Assembly: GCA_028282645.1 (NCBI GenBank)
Contig: JANQHM010000286.1
Location: 1 to 35,122, forward strand
Origin: Candidatus Gastranaerophilales bacterium
GTDB taxonomy: Bacteria > Cyanobacteriota > Vampirovibrionia > Gastranaerophilales > JANQFW01
Direction of reading: 5' to 3'
DNA: 35,122 bases
Shown: positions 1-9,874 of the stretch, in pieces
Numbering within the stretch: the first letter of the stretch is position 1
Layout of the letters: each line of letters starts with the position of its first letter
The notes under the pieces: generated by a model
What the model was told of the DNA's origin: nothing
Databases searched by the model: none
The model's input: only the letters and a program-made list of their open reading frames with translations
Position numbers and translations under genes: made by a program

Positions 1-110
1 CCTTGTCTTTGTTTATGCTTTGGGTTTGTACAAATTACAGCCACTCTTCCTTTTCTTTTAATAACTTTGCAATGCTCACATATTTTTTTTACAGATGCTC
101 TGACCTTCAT
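1..110 (-). CDS. rpmJ: 50S ribosomal protein L36 (truncated by window edge at its C-terminus)
   Basis: Own translation of minus strand from ATG at 110: [37 protein letters not shown]; characteristic Cys/His pattern of L36, in the canonical infA-rpmJ order. Confidence 0.93.
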   Translation of the reverse strand, partial: MKVRASVKKICEHCKVIKRKGRVAVICTNPKHKQRQ

Positions 111-134
111 TATTTTGTATCCTTTCAGCTAAAA

Positions 135-359
135 TTAACCTTTCAATCTGTAAGTAATTCGTCCTCTGGTCAAATCATAAGGTGTTAGCTCAACCTTAAC
201 CTTGTCTCCTGGCAATATACGAATAAAATTTTTACGTATTTTGCCAGAAATATGGGCCAAGATCATGTGCCCATTTTCCAGTTCCACCCTAAACATTGCG
301 TTAGGTAAAGATTCTATGATTGTTCCTTCAAATTCAATTACGTCTTTTGACATTAACAC
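135..359 (-). CDS. infA: Translation initiation factor IF-1
   Basis: Translation [69 protein letters not shown] is a classic IF-1 sequence; start may be the second Met. Confidence 0.97.
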   Translation of the reverse strand: MLMSKDVIEFEGTIIESLPNAMFRVELENGHMILAHISGKIRKNFIRILPGDKVKVELTPYDLTRGRITYRLKG

Positions 360-480
360 CTCTAAATTTTAAAACACTCTAAATAAATTCTACCTAGAAC
401 ATGTTTTTTTACAAGTCTTTTGTTTAATTTTACATTTTAAAAAAAAGTTTTGTAAAAAATTTTAGAAAATTTTACATTTG

Positions 481-1233
481 TTAACTTTTGACAGTAAGAA
501 CTTTTGGCTTATCATCAGTTATCAAAATTGTATGTTCAAAATGTGCCGAATATTTATTGTCGTTAGTAACAACTGTCCAATTGTCATCCAACTCGTGCAC
601 ATCTCCTGTTCCTAGGCTAAACATTGGTTCTATAGCTATAACATAACCAGGTTTTAGTACAGGGCCCGGATCATCGGTTCTATAATTAAAGATAAACGGA
701 TCTTCGTGTAAATTTCTTCCGACACCATGACCGCCATATTGTTTTACAACACCATAGCCGTTCATACTTGCCCTATCTTCAATAGCACCACTAATTTCAC
801 ACAAATTATTACCTGCAACTGCTTTTTCTATAGCGTCATAGAGTGCCGCATTTGTCTCTTCCAATAATTTTGATACTTCAGCACTAATATCACCTACAGG
901 AATTGTTATTGCCGCATCTCCTATTAGTCCGCGGTAAATCACACCAACATCTATACTTATGACATCACCATCTTGTAAAACAGTATTTTCACCTGGTATA
1001 CCGTGTACAACCTGTTCATTTACCGAGGCACAAATTGTTGCAGGAAAGCCTCTATATCCTTTAAATGCCGGTATTGCCTTGTTTTCTTTAATTATACGCT
1101 CTGCAATCTCATCAAGTTCTAATGTTGTTAAACCTGGCTTGACAATATTTTGCATCATTTCCAGAACTTCAGCAACTATATCACCGGCAGCCGACATTAA
1201 TTTTATTTCATGCTTTGATTTTTTTGTTATCAT
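481..1233 (-). CDS. map: Type I methionine aminopeptidase
   Basis: MetAP motifs (GHGVGRNLHEDP, VIAIEPMFSLG, HFEHTILIT) and gene order secY-adk-map-infA. Confidence 0.96.
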   Translation of the reverse strand: MITKKSKHEIKLMSAAGDIVAEVLEMMQNIVKPGLTTLELDEIAERIIKENKAIPAFKGYRGFPATICASVNEQVVHGIPGENTVLQDGDVISIDVGVIYRGLIGDAAITIPVGDISAEVSKLLEETNAALYDAIEKAVAGNNLCEISGAIEDRASMNGYGVVKQYGGHGVGRNLHEDPFIFNYRTDDPGPVLKPGYVIAIEPMFSLGTGDVHELDDNWTVVTNDNKYSAHFEHTILITDDKPKVLTVKS

Positions 1234-1891
1234 TATTTTTTTCTTCTTTAAGTAAGCTTAATATATCTTTAAAAATATCTTCAATTGACTGATTCCCATC
1301 AATATTTACTATTAGGTTTTGATCATTATAATAGGTTATTAATGGCTCAGTTTCTTTTTTGTAAGTTTCAATTCTTTTTATTGCAGTTTCTTCAGAGTCA
1401 TCTGACCTTTGTATTAATGAAGAGTTGCAATTATCACAAATATTATCTTGCTTAGGAGGTTTTAGCCTTGTATTATACTTTTCCCCACAAGTAGGACAGG
1501 ATTTACGATATGCCATTCTTGCAATCAATATATCCTCAGAAATATTAATATTTAAAACTACATCAATTTTAATATTTAACTCTTTTAATATTTTTTCAAA
1601 ACCTTCCGCTTGCTCCAGGCTTCTTGGAAAACCGTCCAATATAAAGCCATTAGCGCAGTCCGGTTTATTCAATCTGCATTTAATCATACTTGCTACAATT
1701 TGATAAGGCACTAGTTGACCATTATCAATCTGCTTTTTTGCAATTAGACCGTTTTCACTACAAGAAGCTATTTCTGTCCTTAACAGAGAGCCTGTATCAA
1801 TATGAGGAATATTCATTGTTTTGGAAAGAATGCTTGCCTGAGTTCCTTTCCCACTGCCCGGGCCACCTAAAAATAATGCTCTTATACTCAT
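1208..1891 (-). CDS. adk: Adenylate kinase with zinc-binding lid (CPTC...CDNC)
   Basis: P-loop GGPGSGKGTQ, DGFPRS motif, Cys4 lid; overlaps map by 26 nt and secY by 4 nt. Confidence 0.96.
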   Translation of the reverse strand: MSIRALFLGGPGSGKGTQASILSKTMNIPHIDTGSLLRTEIASCSENGLIAKKQIDNGQLVPYQIVASMIKCRLNKPDCANGFILDGFPRSLEQAEGFEKILKELNIKIDVVLNINISEDILIARMAYRKSCPTCGEKYNTRLKPPKQDNICDNCNSSLIQRSDDSEETAIKRIETYKKETEPLITYYNDQNLIVNIDGNQSIEDIFKDILSLLKEEKNNDNKKIKA

Positions 1892-3222
1892 TGCTTTAAG
1901 AAACCTTCATATTGCCTAACTAATAAATGTGTCTTAATTTGATTAATAAAATCGAGCGCAACACCAACCATAATGATAAGAGATGTAGCACCTATACCTT
2001 GTAGTGTTTCAACTCCCGTTAAAGCACTTGCTGCTACAGGAATTAGTGCAACCAAGCCCAAGCCTACTGCTCCTATAAAAGTAGTTCTTGATAAAATTTT
2101 ATCTAATAAGTCGGCAGTGGGTTTGCCCGGCTTTACACCAGGAATTGAGCTGCCGTGCTTTTTTAAATTATTAGCTATTTCTTTTGGCTGCATGTTTGGC
2201 ATAATTGATGCATAAAAGAATGTTAATGAAAAGATTAACAGAAAATATATTACATAATAAGGTAATTTAGCAGGAGAAAATATCTCTGTGTTTAAAAAAG
2301 TGGCAATATTGCTTAATAAACCTTGATCTTGCCCCAAAATACCTAAAACAGTTGCCGGAAATAATAATATAGCAATGGCAAAAATTATAGGCATAACACC
2401 GCCGGGATTTAATTTAAATGGAATATGAGTATTTACGCCGCCATATACTTTATTGCCAACCTGCCTTTTTGCATTAACCACTATTATCTTTCTTATTGCT
2501 TCTTGCATAACTACAATAAAAACTATTGTAGCAAAGAAAATAAGTAATAAAGCAACCAGCGAAAGCTGTAACCTGGTATCTCCGGCAATTAACTTACCTG
2601 TTCTTTCTATATAAACAGGTATCTGTGATATAATCCCAACAAAAATAAGAAGAGAGCCTCCATTACCCAGTCCTCTTTCTGTAATCAGCTCAGCTAACCA
2701 CATAACTAAGACAGCACCTGCTGTTAATCCTATTAATGCTCCTGCAAAGACCAAAGCAGGATTTAGATCAGGTAAAATTATTGCTGATCCTGCTTGTCTA
2801 TATATAAACATCATCAATACCAAAGATTGAAATAACGCCAGTCCTAAGGTCAAATACCTTGTATATTGAGAAATTTTTCTGCGACCAGCATCACCTTCTT
2901 CTTTTTGCAGCTTCTCCAATGGAGGAATCACCACAGCAACTAATTGCATAATAATTGATGCTGTAATATAGGGACCTATACCTAGCGCAAATATTGAAAC
3001 CTTGCCTAAAGCCCCACCTGTAAACATGTCTAAAAATCCAATTATATTTGCCCCTGCAGCTAGCTCTTTAAAAGCTTCGCTATCTATCCCAAATATTGGA
3101 ATCTGTGCTCCTAAACGGAACACAGCAATAATCGCAAAAGTAAATATTAATTTTTCTTTTAAGCCCGAAGCTTGCCACATGCCCGAAATTTCATCAGGTG
3201 TAGGCATTTTAATTTTAGCCAT
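1888..3222 (-). CDS. secY: Preprotein translocase subunit SecY
   Basis: Polytopic membrane protein with SecY motifs (GIGPYITASIIMQL, ITERGLGNGGSLLIF, MPNMQPKEIANNLKKHGSSIPG). Confidence 0.97.
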   Translation of the reverse strand: MAKIKMPTPDEISGMWQASGLKEKLIFTFAIIAVFRLGAQIPIFGIDSEAFKELAAGANIIGFLDMFTGGALGKVSIFALGIGPYITASIIMQLVAVVIPPLEKLQKEEGDAGRRKISQYTRYLTLGLALFQSLVLMMFIYRQAGSAIILPDLNPALVFAGALIGLTAGAVLVMWLAELITERGLGNGGSLLIFVGIISQIPVYIERTGKLIAGDTRLQLSLVALLLIFFATIVFIVVMQEAIRKIIVVNAKRQVGNKVYGGVNTHIPFKLNPGGVMPIIFAIAILLFPATVLGILGQDQGLLSNIATFLNTEIFSPAKLPYYVIYFLLIFSLTFFYASIMPNMQPKEIANNLKKHGSSIPGVKPGKPTADLLDKILSRTTFIGAVGLGLVALIPVAASALTGVETLQGIGATSLIIMVGVALDFINQIKTHLLVRQYEGFLKQ

Positions 3223-3224
3223 TG

Positions 3225-3683
3225 TTAGATTACCTCAACTGATCCACCGGCTGACTCAATTTTCTCTTTAGCAGAAGGAGTAACATAGTTAGCTTTTACA
3301 TTAACAGCTTTAGTAATTTCTCCTTTGCCTAATACTCTTAGTGCTTCGTATTTTTTTGATTTAATGCAACCTAATTCTCTTAATTTTTCTAAATCTATTA
3401 CATCAGCTTCTATTTTATTAAGATCTTGTACATTAATTTCTGCGTAAATTATTGTTCTGGGTCTGGTAAAGCCTTTTAGTTTGGGGTACTTTCTGTAGCT
3501 TGGCATTTGCCCGCCTTCAAAGCCTTTCTTTTTACTTCTTCCAGCTCTTTGACCTTCACCGTTATGACCTCTACAAGAAGTTTTACCCATTCCTGAACTA
3601 CGACCGCGACCTTTTCTTTTAGGTCTATGTGTAGCACCTTCTGCCGGGCTTAAATCATCTATCTTTAACATTGAATTTTCCAT
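3225..3683 (-). CDS. rplO: 50S ribosomal protein L15
   Basis: LSPAEGATHRPKRKGRGRSSGMGKTSCRGHNGEGQRAG is characteristic L15. Confidence 0.96.
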   Translation of the reverse strand: MENSMLKIDDLSPAEGATHRPKRKGRGRSSGMGKTSCRGHNGEGQRAGRSKKKGFEGGQMPSYRKYPKLKGFTRPRTIIYAEINVQDLNKIEADVIDLEKLRELGCIKSKKYEALRVLGKGEITKAVNVKANYVTPSAKEKIESAGGSVEVI

Positions 3684-3698
3684 TATTTTATTACCCTG

Positions 3699-3881
3699 TT
3701 ATTCTACTGTTACCATATGGCTTACTTTGTTTATCATACCTTTTATAGCAGGTGTATCTTTTACTTCTATTGTTTGATGTAGTCTTTTAAAGCCTAGCGA
3801 TTTAATTATGGCTTTAAACCTTTCAGATTTACCTATAAGGCTTTTCTTTAATGTTATTTTTATTGTTTTATTTTCTTCCAT
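3699..3881 (-). CDS. rpmD: 50S ribosomal protein L30
   Basis: ITLKKSLIGKSERFKAIIKSLGFKRLHQTIEVKDTPAIKGMINKVSHMV; between rplO and rpsE. Start chosen at internal MEENK (ORF extends to 3896). Confidence 0.92.
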   Translation of the reverse strand: MEENKTIKITLKKSLIGKSERFKAIIKSLGFKRLHQTIEVKDTPAIKGMINKVSHMVTVE

Positions 3882-3896
3882 TTTTATTTTCCTCAA

Positions 3897-4427
3897 CTAC
3901 GACCCTAGCATTTCGCTAAGTGTTAATCCTCTGCTCTGTGCAACTTCTTTAAATGTTCTTAAAGAAGCTAATCCGTTCATTGTAGCTCTGGCATTACTCA
4001 ATGGGGATTGAGAGCCAAGCTTTTTAGCGAGAACATTTTCAACACCAGCTAATTCCAGCACTACCCTTGATGCACCACCAGCGATAATACCGGTACCTTC
4101 GGATGCAGGTCTAAGCATAACTTTGCCGGCACCAGCTCTACCATTAATTGGATGTGTAATAGTCTTTTTAAACAATGGTACAGTAATCATATTCTTTTTA
4201 GCAGCAGCAACACCTTTTTGTATTGCGCCTATTACTTCACTTGATTTGCCCACACCAACGCCAACTTGACCTTTAGCATTACCAACAACAACAACCGCTC
4301 TAAAGCTAAGTTTTTTACCACCTTTAACAACTTTAGTTACTCTTCTGATTTGGATTACTCTTTCTTTCCATTCAGATGATTTTACTCCTTGAGAATCTTT
4401 TTTACTTGTTTTTGCTTGTTGTTCCAC
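3897..4427 (-). CDS. rpsE: 30S ribosomal protein S5
   Basis: [46 protein letters not shown] is classic S5. Confidence 0.97.
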   Translation of the reverse strand: MEQQAKTSKKDSQGVKSSEWKERVIQIRRVTKVVKGGKKLSFRAVVVVGNAKGQVGVGVGKSSEVIGAIQKGVAAAKKNMITVPLFKKTITHPINGRAGAGKVMLRPASEGTGIIAGGASRVVLELAGVENVLAKKLGSQSPLSNARATMNGLASLRTFKEVAQSRGLTLSEMLGS

Positions 4428-4530
4428 TTATTTCTTAAACCTCGCTTTATCTTACTATATTAATAATAAAATTATTATTTAATCTATGTTAGATTACTCT
4501 TTAAAATAACCTATTTTATTAAATTTAAAT

Positions 4531-4570
4531 ACGATTAAATAATCTGAAAAGTATTTTAGAGTTAATATAT
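4531..4570 (+). repeat. Dispersed intergenic repeat, copy 1
   Basis: ACGATTAAATAATCTGAAAAGTATTTTAGAGTTAATATAT. Confidence 0.8.
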
Positions 4571-4700
4571 TCATGCTTATAGCTAATTACTTAATTAATG
4601 AAACCTAAAAAGAAGAAAAAAATCAAGTAGAATAAATGTAATGTATTTAGGTTTTAAAAACTTTCTTATTAATAATTTACAAAATTAATATAATTATAAA

Positions 4701-5078
4701 TTAATTAATATAATAATCACCGTCATCAGAGGGGTTTCTAAACTTTCTTCTTACTAAATCTGCAATATCTCTGGCTATTTTTTCCTGTGTATCTTGAGAA
4801 CAATTTTCTAACATCTGTATTGCGGTTCTCAATGTATTATCAATATCATACCACCTGGCATTACCTTTTCCACACCTACCTTCTTCCACCGCCATCATAA
4901 TATCATCCACTGAAAGATAAGTGCTATTCTCTATATTATGTTCTATTATCACTTTAATTAAATTAATGGCGATTTGTATTTGGAACTTATCGTCTGATGT
5001 TTCAAGTATTTTCATTGCCTTTGAAAGAATAGGGTCTTTATCGTACCATCTTCTGTTTTTATTACTTTCTTCTACCAT
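4701..5078 (-). CDS. Hypothetical protein with internal two-fold repeat (RWYDxDxxLxxAxxxLE...)
   Basis: 125-aa ORF with two aligned halves (see findings); no recognised family. Confidence 0.75.
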   Translation of the reverse strand: MVEESNKNRRWYDKDPILSKAMKILETSDDKFQIQIAINLIKVIIEHNIENSTYLSVDDIMMAVEEGRCGKGNARWYDIDNTLRTAIQMLENCSQDTQEKIARDIADLVRRKFRNPSDDGDYYIN

Positions 5079-5093
5079 TTTCTTAACCTATAT

Positions 5094-5396
5094 TTAGCTT
5101 TGTTTAAAGCTCACTCCATACCCGCTTTGTGGATAATTCCAACCTAAACTTTGCTTTTCACAAGCTATTCTGCATGCACCACATTCTAGGCAATTTTCAT
5201 ATCCGACTAAAATTTTGTTCAAATCCTCGTCCCAATAATATACATTAGCAGGACACACAATTGTACAAGTTTTCTTTATGCAAGTCATACAATCGTCTTG
5301 ATTGGGGTACAAATGAGTTTTCTGGTCGGGATTATATTTTACAGTATATAACTTATCATCAATATTTTCAGGAATCAATTTTTTACTTTTAATCAT
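5094..5396 (-). CDS. fixX: FixX-like ferredoxin partner of ETF-quinone oxidoreductase
   Basis: C-terminal YENCLECGACRIACEKQSLGWNYPQSGYGVSF and CMTCIKKTCTIVCPANVY Fe-S motifs; adjacent to FixC. Confidence 0.88.
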   Translation of the reverse strand: MIKSKKLIPENIDDKLYTVKYNPDQKTHLYPNQDDCMTCIKKTCTIVCPANVYYWDEDLNKILVGYENCLECGACRIACEKQSLGWNYPQSGYGVSFKQS

Positions 5397-6697
5397 TTTA
5401 ACAAAATACTCCTGCCTATATTAGTAAACGCCCAAATATCCTTGAAAATATAAAGTTTTCTCTCCTTTAAAAGATTTGATATAAAAGAAAAGTACTTTTT
5501 CCTCTTTGGAATACCGTCTATAGTTATAAATTGATTCAAAAATTCACTGGCTTTTGCCGGATAAAAGTCTGTTACAATTTTTTTATTATTTTTTATAAAA
5601 TCCATAACATTCTTGTAAGTCTTCAAATCTTTCATCATAAAGCTTTCATCAATTTTTTTCTGATAGAGAGAAAGTGTATTTTCTGAGAAATCATTTTTGT
5701 CAAGAGCAATTATTGCGCTCTGCGCTGCAAGTTTTCCACTTTGCATCGCTAGATTTGTTCCTTCCCAATGTACATTATTCACAAGCATTGCAGCATCTCC
5801 AACTACCATTACTCCATTACCATACAACTTGGGAATGCATTTATATCCGCCTTCAGGTATTAAATGAGCAGAGTATTCTAATAATTCTCCACCCTTTATT
5901 AAAGGTCTGATAGCAGGATGCTTTTTCATTTCATTTAGTAAATCATAAGGTTTTTTCCCGGAATTTGAAAGATCTTCCAGGGATACACCTATACCGATTA
6001 CTACCGAATCCAGGTTTGTATATATAAAACCCAAACCTACCATGTTATTCATTGGATTGCCCAGTATTGTATGGATACTGCCGCTATTGCCTTCCAGGTT
6101 AAATCTGTCTTCAATAGTTTCTTTAGGGAGTTTTATTACTTCTTTTACCCCAAGTGCTATATCTTTTGGTCTAAAATCATTTCTAAGGCCTGCTTTTCTG
6201 GCTAAAATTGAATTCACTCCATCTGCAATTATAACCAGTCTTGCGTAAAAGCATTCTAATTCTGTTTTAATGCCCACAATATTGCCATCTTCTTCAAGCA
6301 AATCTGTTACCATTGTTTCATTAACTATATGCACGCCTGTATTTTCAGCTTGCTCTGCACACCATCTATCCCATTTAGGACGCATAACAGTAAAGCTGTT
6401 GAATTTTTTGGAATGCTCCTGATTTTTATACCCCAGAACCGTACCGTAATCTTCTCCAAGAAATGCAAATTTATGTTCTATATTAAATCTTTCAACCGGT
6501 GCGGTTTTCCAAAACTCCGGAAATATTTCTTCAGTAGGCTGACAATAGATAGCTCCTCCAAAAACATTTTTACTTCCGGGAAATGATCCCCTTTCAATAA
6601 CAACCACTTCCTTGTTGGCACGTGCAAGAGTTATTGCAGCAGCTATACCTGCCGGACCTGCTCCAACCACGACTACATCAGCATATTCCTTTTTCAC
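5393..6697 (-). CDS. fixC: FixC-like electron-transfer flavoprotein-quinone oxidoreductase (FAD-dependent)
   Basis: FAD dinucleotide-binding motif VVVVGAGPAGIAAAITLARANKEVVVIERG, second FAD motif GVMVVGDAAMLVN; GTG start at 6697 with upstream AAAGGAG (ORF extends to 6760). Confidence 0.88.
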   Translation of the reverse strand: MKKEYADVVVVGAGPAGIAAAITLARANKEVVVIERGSFPGSKNVFGGAIYCQPTEEIFPEFWKTAPVERFNIEHKFAFLGEDYGTVLGYKNQEHSKKFNSFTVMRPKWDRWCAEQAENTGVHIVNETMVTDLLEEDGNIVGIKTELECFYARLVIIADGVNSILARKAGLRNDFRPKDIALGVKEVIKLPKETIEDRFNLEGNSGSIHTILGNPMNNMVGLGFIYTNLDSVVIGIGVSLEDLSNSGKKPYDLLNEMKKHPAIRPLIKGGELLEYSAHLIPEGGYKCIPKLYGNGVMVVGDAAMLVNNVHWEGTNLAMQSGKLAAQSAIIALDKNDFSENTLSLYQKKIDESFMMKDLKTYKNVMDFIKNNKKIVTDFYPAKASEFLNQFITIDGIPKRKKYFSFISNLLKERKLYIFKDIWAFTNIGRSILLK

Positions 6698-6834
6698 CCT
6701 CTTGCTCCTTTCCTCTACAAAAGCATAATTATATTTAAAAAAAAATAAGCAGGATATCAATGTATATACTGGTTTTAAATTAAATTTCAGATTTCTCTTT
6801 TCAGAGTTTAGCTTATTTTAATTGGCTTTTATCT

Positions 6835-6871
6835 GATTGAATAATCTGAAAAGTATTTTTGAGTTAGTATA
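6835..6871 (+). repeat. Dispersed intergenic repeat, copy 2
   Basis: GATTGAATAATCTGAAAAGTATTTTTGAGTTAGTATA. Confidence 0.85.
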
Positions 6872-7190
6872 CCAATAACATTATACTAGTATTTTTAGTT
6901 ATGCAATAGTCTTTTTTCTTTTAATCAATTTATTATTAATCAAAAGATATATATTACTATTTTATAGTATATTTTTAATTTAGTTTTATGTTTTATCGTA
7001 AAAATTTTTAATAAAAATAAATATTTCTTATTTATGTGTCAAATTTATTTATCAGGCTCTTTTAAATATTTAACTGTTAATTCTAATAAAATTATTCGAT
7101 AAAAAAATTCAAAATTTACATTTTTTAAATCTGATTTATAATAACTATAAAAAATATTTTTCCTGAAGCTAATTTAACCGGAGTAATTAT

Positions 7191-8282
7191 ATGAGCATAA
7201 ATTATTCAATATCTTTAAAGCCTAATAACTTTAATGCTCAAATGTATAATAATGTAAATACAAAGGCTCAAGCTTCATTTCATAGCAAATTAGGAACAAA
7301 TTACACTCAAATAAATTTTGGTAATACTGACTATTTTATAAACAATCAAAAGTTAAGAGAAAAAGAATTAAACAAATATTTAAAAGCTGCGACCAGGTCT
7401 TACGACTTGTCAAGATATCATACAGCTATAAAAAACTATAAAAAATGCTTGGAAATTAAACCGGATTTTTATGCTGTTAAGCTAAAACTGGCTGACTCTT
7501 ACAAACAAATTGAGAAATTGCCTGATGCTATTAAAGTTTATCAAAATATACTAAAAGAAAATCCTGAAGATCTTGAAGCTTTAACACTCACCGGTGAGTG
7601 TTTTAAAGATATGCATTTGTATGAAAATGCAATAAAATATTATAAACAGGCAACTAAAATTAATCCTGGTTTTGATTTAGCCCAAAGAGCAGTAAAAGAA
7701 TTAGACAACTTAATATTAGAACAGTTTAATCCTATTTTAGCTCAAATACAAAAGCAACAGCATAAAGATGAGAACCTTAAGCAATCTTTAAAAATATTTA
7801 GAAACAATGCACCTAAGGATTTAGTTAATTCATTAAACGGCATTCAGGTAAATTTTGGTGAAACCGCTGAATTGGGCGGACACTCAAATATTGCTCAATA
7901 CGAAGATGCTGAAGGTAAAATTACAATATCAGATTGTTATTGTTGGGCATCGCCTAAAGTAATTGCAGCATATTTAGTACATGAGGCTGTCCATGCAAAA
8001 GACAGGGATCCTTATACATCTATAACAGAAGAACAGGATGCTTATAGAGATCAGGTTAAATTTTGGATTAACAATGGAAAAGGTACAAAGGATCCGGAAT
8101 TAGATTATGCTGCATATTTATACAGACAATCACCCAAAGCTCTGGATGATAAAATAAAAACTATCTACAGTTCCAGGGATTGTAACATTAGAATGGAGTC
8201 ACCTCATCATACAAAAGCCCTAAAGAAGCCAATAGGAAGATTTTTATCCAGTATTCCTATCATTGGAGAACTGTTTGAATAA
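7191..8282 (+). CDS. TPR-repeat protein with C-terminal HExxH putative metallopeptidase-like domain
   Basis: TPR-like segments (AIKNYKKCLEIKPDFYAVKLKLADSY; AIKVYQNILKENPEDLEALTLTGECF; AIKYYKQATKINPGFDLA) then YLVHEAVHAKD (HExxH at 7980-7994) and TEEQDAY. No signal peptide seen. Confidence 0.85.
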   Translation: MSINYSISLKPNNFNAQMYNNVNTKAQASFHSKLGTNYTQINFGNTDYFINNQKLREKELNKYLKAATRSYDLSRYHTAIKNYKKCLEIKPDFYAVKLKLADSYKQIEKLPDAIKVYQNILKENPEDLEALTLTGECFKDMHLYENAIKYYKQATKINPGFDLAQRAVKELDNLILEQFNPILAQIQKQQHKDENLKQSLKIFRNNAPKDLVNSLNGIQVNFGETAELGGHSNIAQYEDAEGKITISDCYCWASPKVIAAYLVHEAVHAKDRDPYTSITEEQDAYRDQVKFWINNGKGTKDPELDYAAYLYRQSPKALDDKIKTIYSSRDCNIRMESPHHTKALKKPIGRFLSSIPIIGELFE

Positions 8283-8362
8283 TAAAATAATTTGTAAGTT
8301 TTATTTTTTTTTTTAATTTATATATTATAATTATTATAGTACTAATAGTTTGGTGAGAATAA

Positions 8363-9232
8363 ATGAAGTTAAATTTTAAGATATCATTAATATTATTGGC
8401 AAGCTTATTCTTTATTAACAGCAGTGCAAATGCTTATGACCCTGTTGCAATTACTAAATACAATCAGTCAATTGACTTTAGTAAAAAAGGACTGCATAAA
8501 GAGGCTCTTTTTGCACTAGAAGAGGCTATAGAAATTGACCCTAAATTTATTGATGCTTATTTTAATATGGGTATTATTTACGAACATTTAAAATTTTATG
8601 ATGCAGCCTTAGAAGTTTATGAAAAACTAATCAGCTTTAATAAAAACGATTATGAGTCTATTTATAAGATTGCAATGCTCTATTATAAAAAAAATAAACC
8701 GGCTAAAGCCTTAGCCTATTTATTTTTAGTACCTAAAGACGTTAAGGAGTTTAACAAATGCGAAAAACTCTATAAAGATGTGCTGGGTATATTAGATAAA
8801 AAAGAAAAGCCTGCCGATAAGCCTAAAATTATTATTGAAGCAGGCAGTAAAACAGAAAAAAATAAAATTTATGAAGGTTTTGAAGGCCCGACAGGTATAG
8901 TGCAAGATACTTCGGGAAATACCTATGTGGCAAATTATCTGAATGATAAAATTGTAAAAATTGATAAAAATGGTAAAAGAGCTGTATTTTTTGAAGGACT
9001 TCCGGTCAATGGTCCTATATCTATAACTATAGACAAGTATGATAATATTTACGTTGCAAACTATATTTCCAGCGATATTATTAAGCTTTCACCGAGTGCT
9101 GAGTCGGAAGTTGTACTAAAAGACATAGAAAAACCTTATTTTGTATATGTAAACAAGAATAAAAATCTTTTATACATTTCTGAGCAAAAAAATAATACTG
9201 TTATAAAACTAAATCTTAATAATTTAAACTAA
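8363..9232 (+). CDS. Secreted TPR protein with C-terminal NHL-like beta-propeller repeats
   Basis: Signal peptide MKLNFKISLILLASLFFINSSANA; TPRs (EEAIEIDPKFIDAYFNMGIIYEHLKFYDAALEVYEKL); NHL-like GPTGIVQDTSGNTYVANYLNDKIVKID repeats. Confidence 0.82.
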   Translation: MKLNFKISLILLASLFFINSSANAYDPVAITKYNQSIDFSKKGLHKEALFALEEAIEIDPKFIDAYFNMGIIYEHLKFYDAALEVYEKLISFNKNDYESIYKIAMLYYKKNKPAKALAYLFLVPKDVKEFNKCEKLYKDVLGILDKKEKPADKPKIIIEAGSKTEKNKIYEGFEGPTGIVQDTSGNTYVANYLNDKIVKIDKNGKRAVFFEGLPVNGPISITIDKYDNIYVANYISSDIIKLSPSAESEVVLKDIEKPYFVYVNKNKNLLYISEQKNNTVIKLNLNNLN

Positions 9233-9428
9233 AAGAGTAATATAGTACTCCTAAAAAAATAATTAAAATAAATTAATATTTAAAAACGTATTTTGAAGTT
9301 ATTAGTATATTATGCCTTGATAGGCGGTTTTTAATATTTAAAAAGTGAATAATAATATATAAAAATAACTCTTTTCAATACAATAGGATAATTTATAAGT
9401 TTAGAGACCACAGATGATTGATATAGCT

Positions 9429-9794
9429 ATGAACAATTTAAAAAAAATATTTCTTTTAACAGTTTGTGTATTCTTTTTTACATTGCAAAATGCTAATGCA
9501 GGAGTTATTGCTGATGCTCTCGGTTCTACAGTCTACTATACAACTAAATCAGTTTTTGTTGTAACTAAATATACTTTTAAAACAGGATGGTTTATAACTA
9601 AAACAACGGCTAAAGGTTTAAAAATTGTTTCTGCAAATGCTTTTAAAGGAGCAAAAAGTGCTTTTATTTCAAAGCCAAAAGTAAAGGCAAAGCCCACTGT
9701 AAGAGCAAAACCCATAACAAAACCAGCTACTACCCAAAAGTATCATTATAATAAACTGCCACCGCCACCGCCTGTACTAAACTGGGTAGATTGA
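9429..9794 (+). CDS. Small secreted hypothetical protein with Lys/Pro-rich C-terminus
   Basis: Signal peptide MNNLKKIFLLTVCVFFFTLQNANA; KPKVKAKPTVRAKPITKPATTQ tail then PPPPP. Track ORF starts at 9414. Confidence 0.7.
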   Translation: MNNLKKIFLLTVCVFFFTLQNANAGVIADALGSTVYYTTKSVFVVTKYTFKTGWFITKTTAKGLKIVSANAFKGAKSAFISKPKVKAKPTVRAKPITKPATTQKYHYNKLPPPPPVLNWVD

Positions 9795-9845
9795 TAATAA
9801 TCTTCATTTAAATATAATAAAAGATAATTATTAAATTTTAACAAA

Positions 9846-9874
9846 AGACTCCTTTTGTAACAGGTCAGGAGTCT
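9846..9874. terminator. Perfect 7-bp inverted repeat AGACTCC...GGAGTCT, possible terminator
   Basis: AGACTCC (9846-9852) and GGAGTCT (9868-9874); T-rich tract follows only on the minus strand (TTTTGTT), consistent with minus-strand termination. Confidence 0.4.

Noticed and set aside
959-1255. Plus-strand ORF antisense to map
   Set aside because: Lies inside a confidently identified gene on the other strand; translation is low-complexity antisense with no motif.
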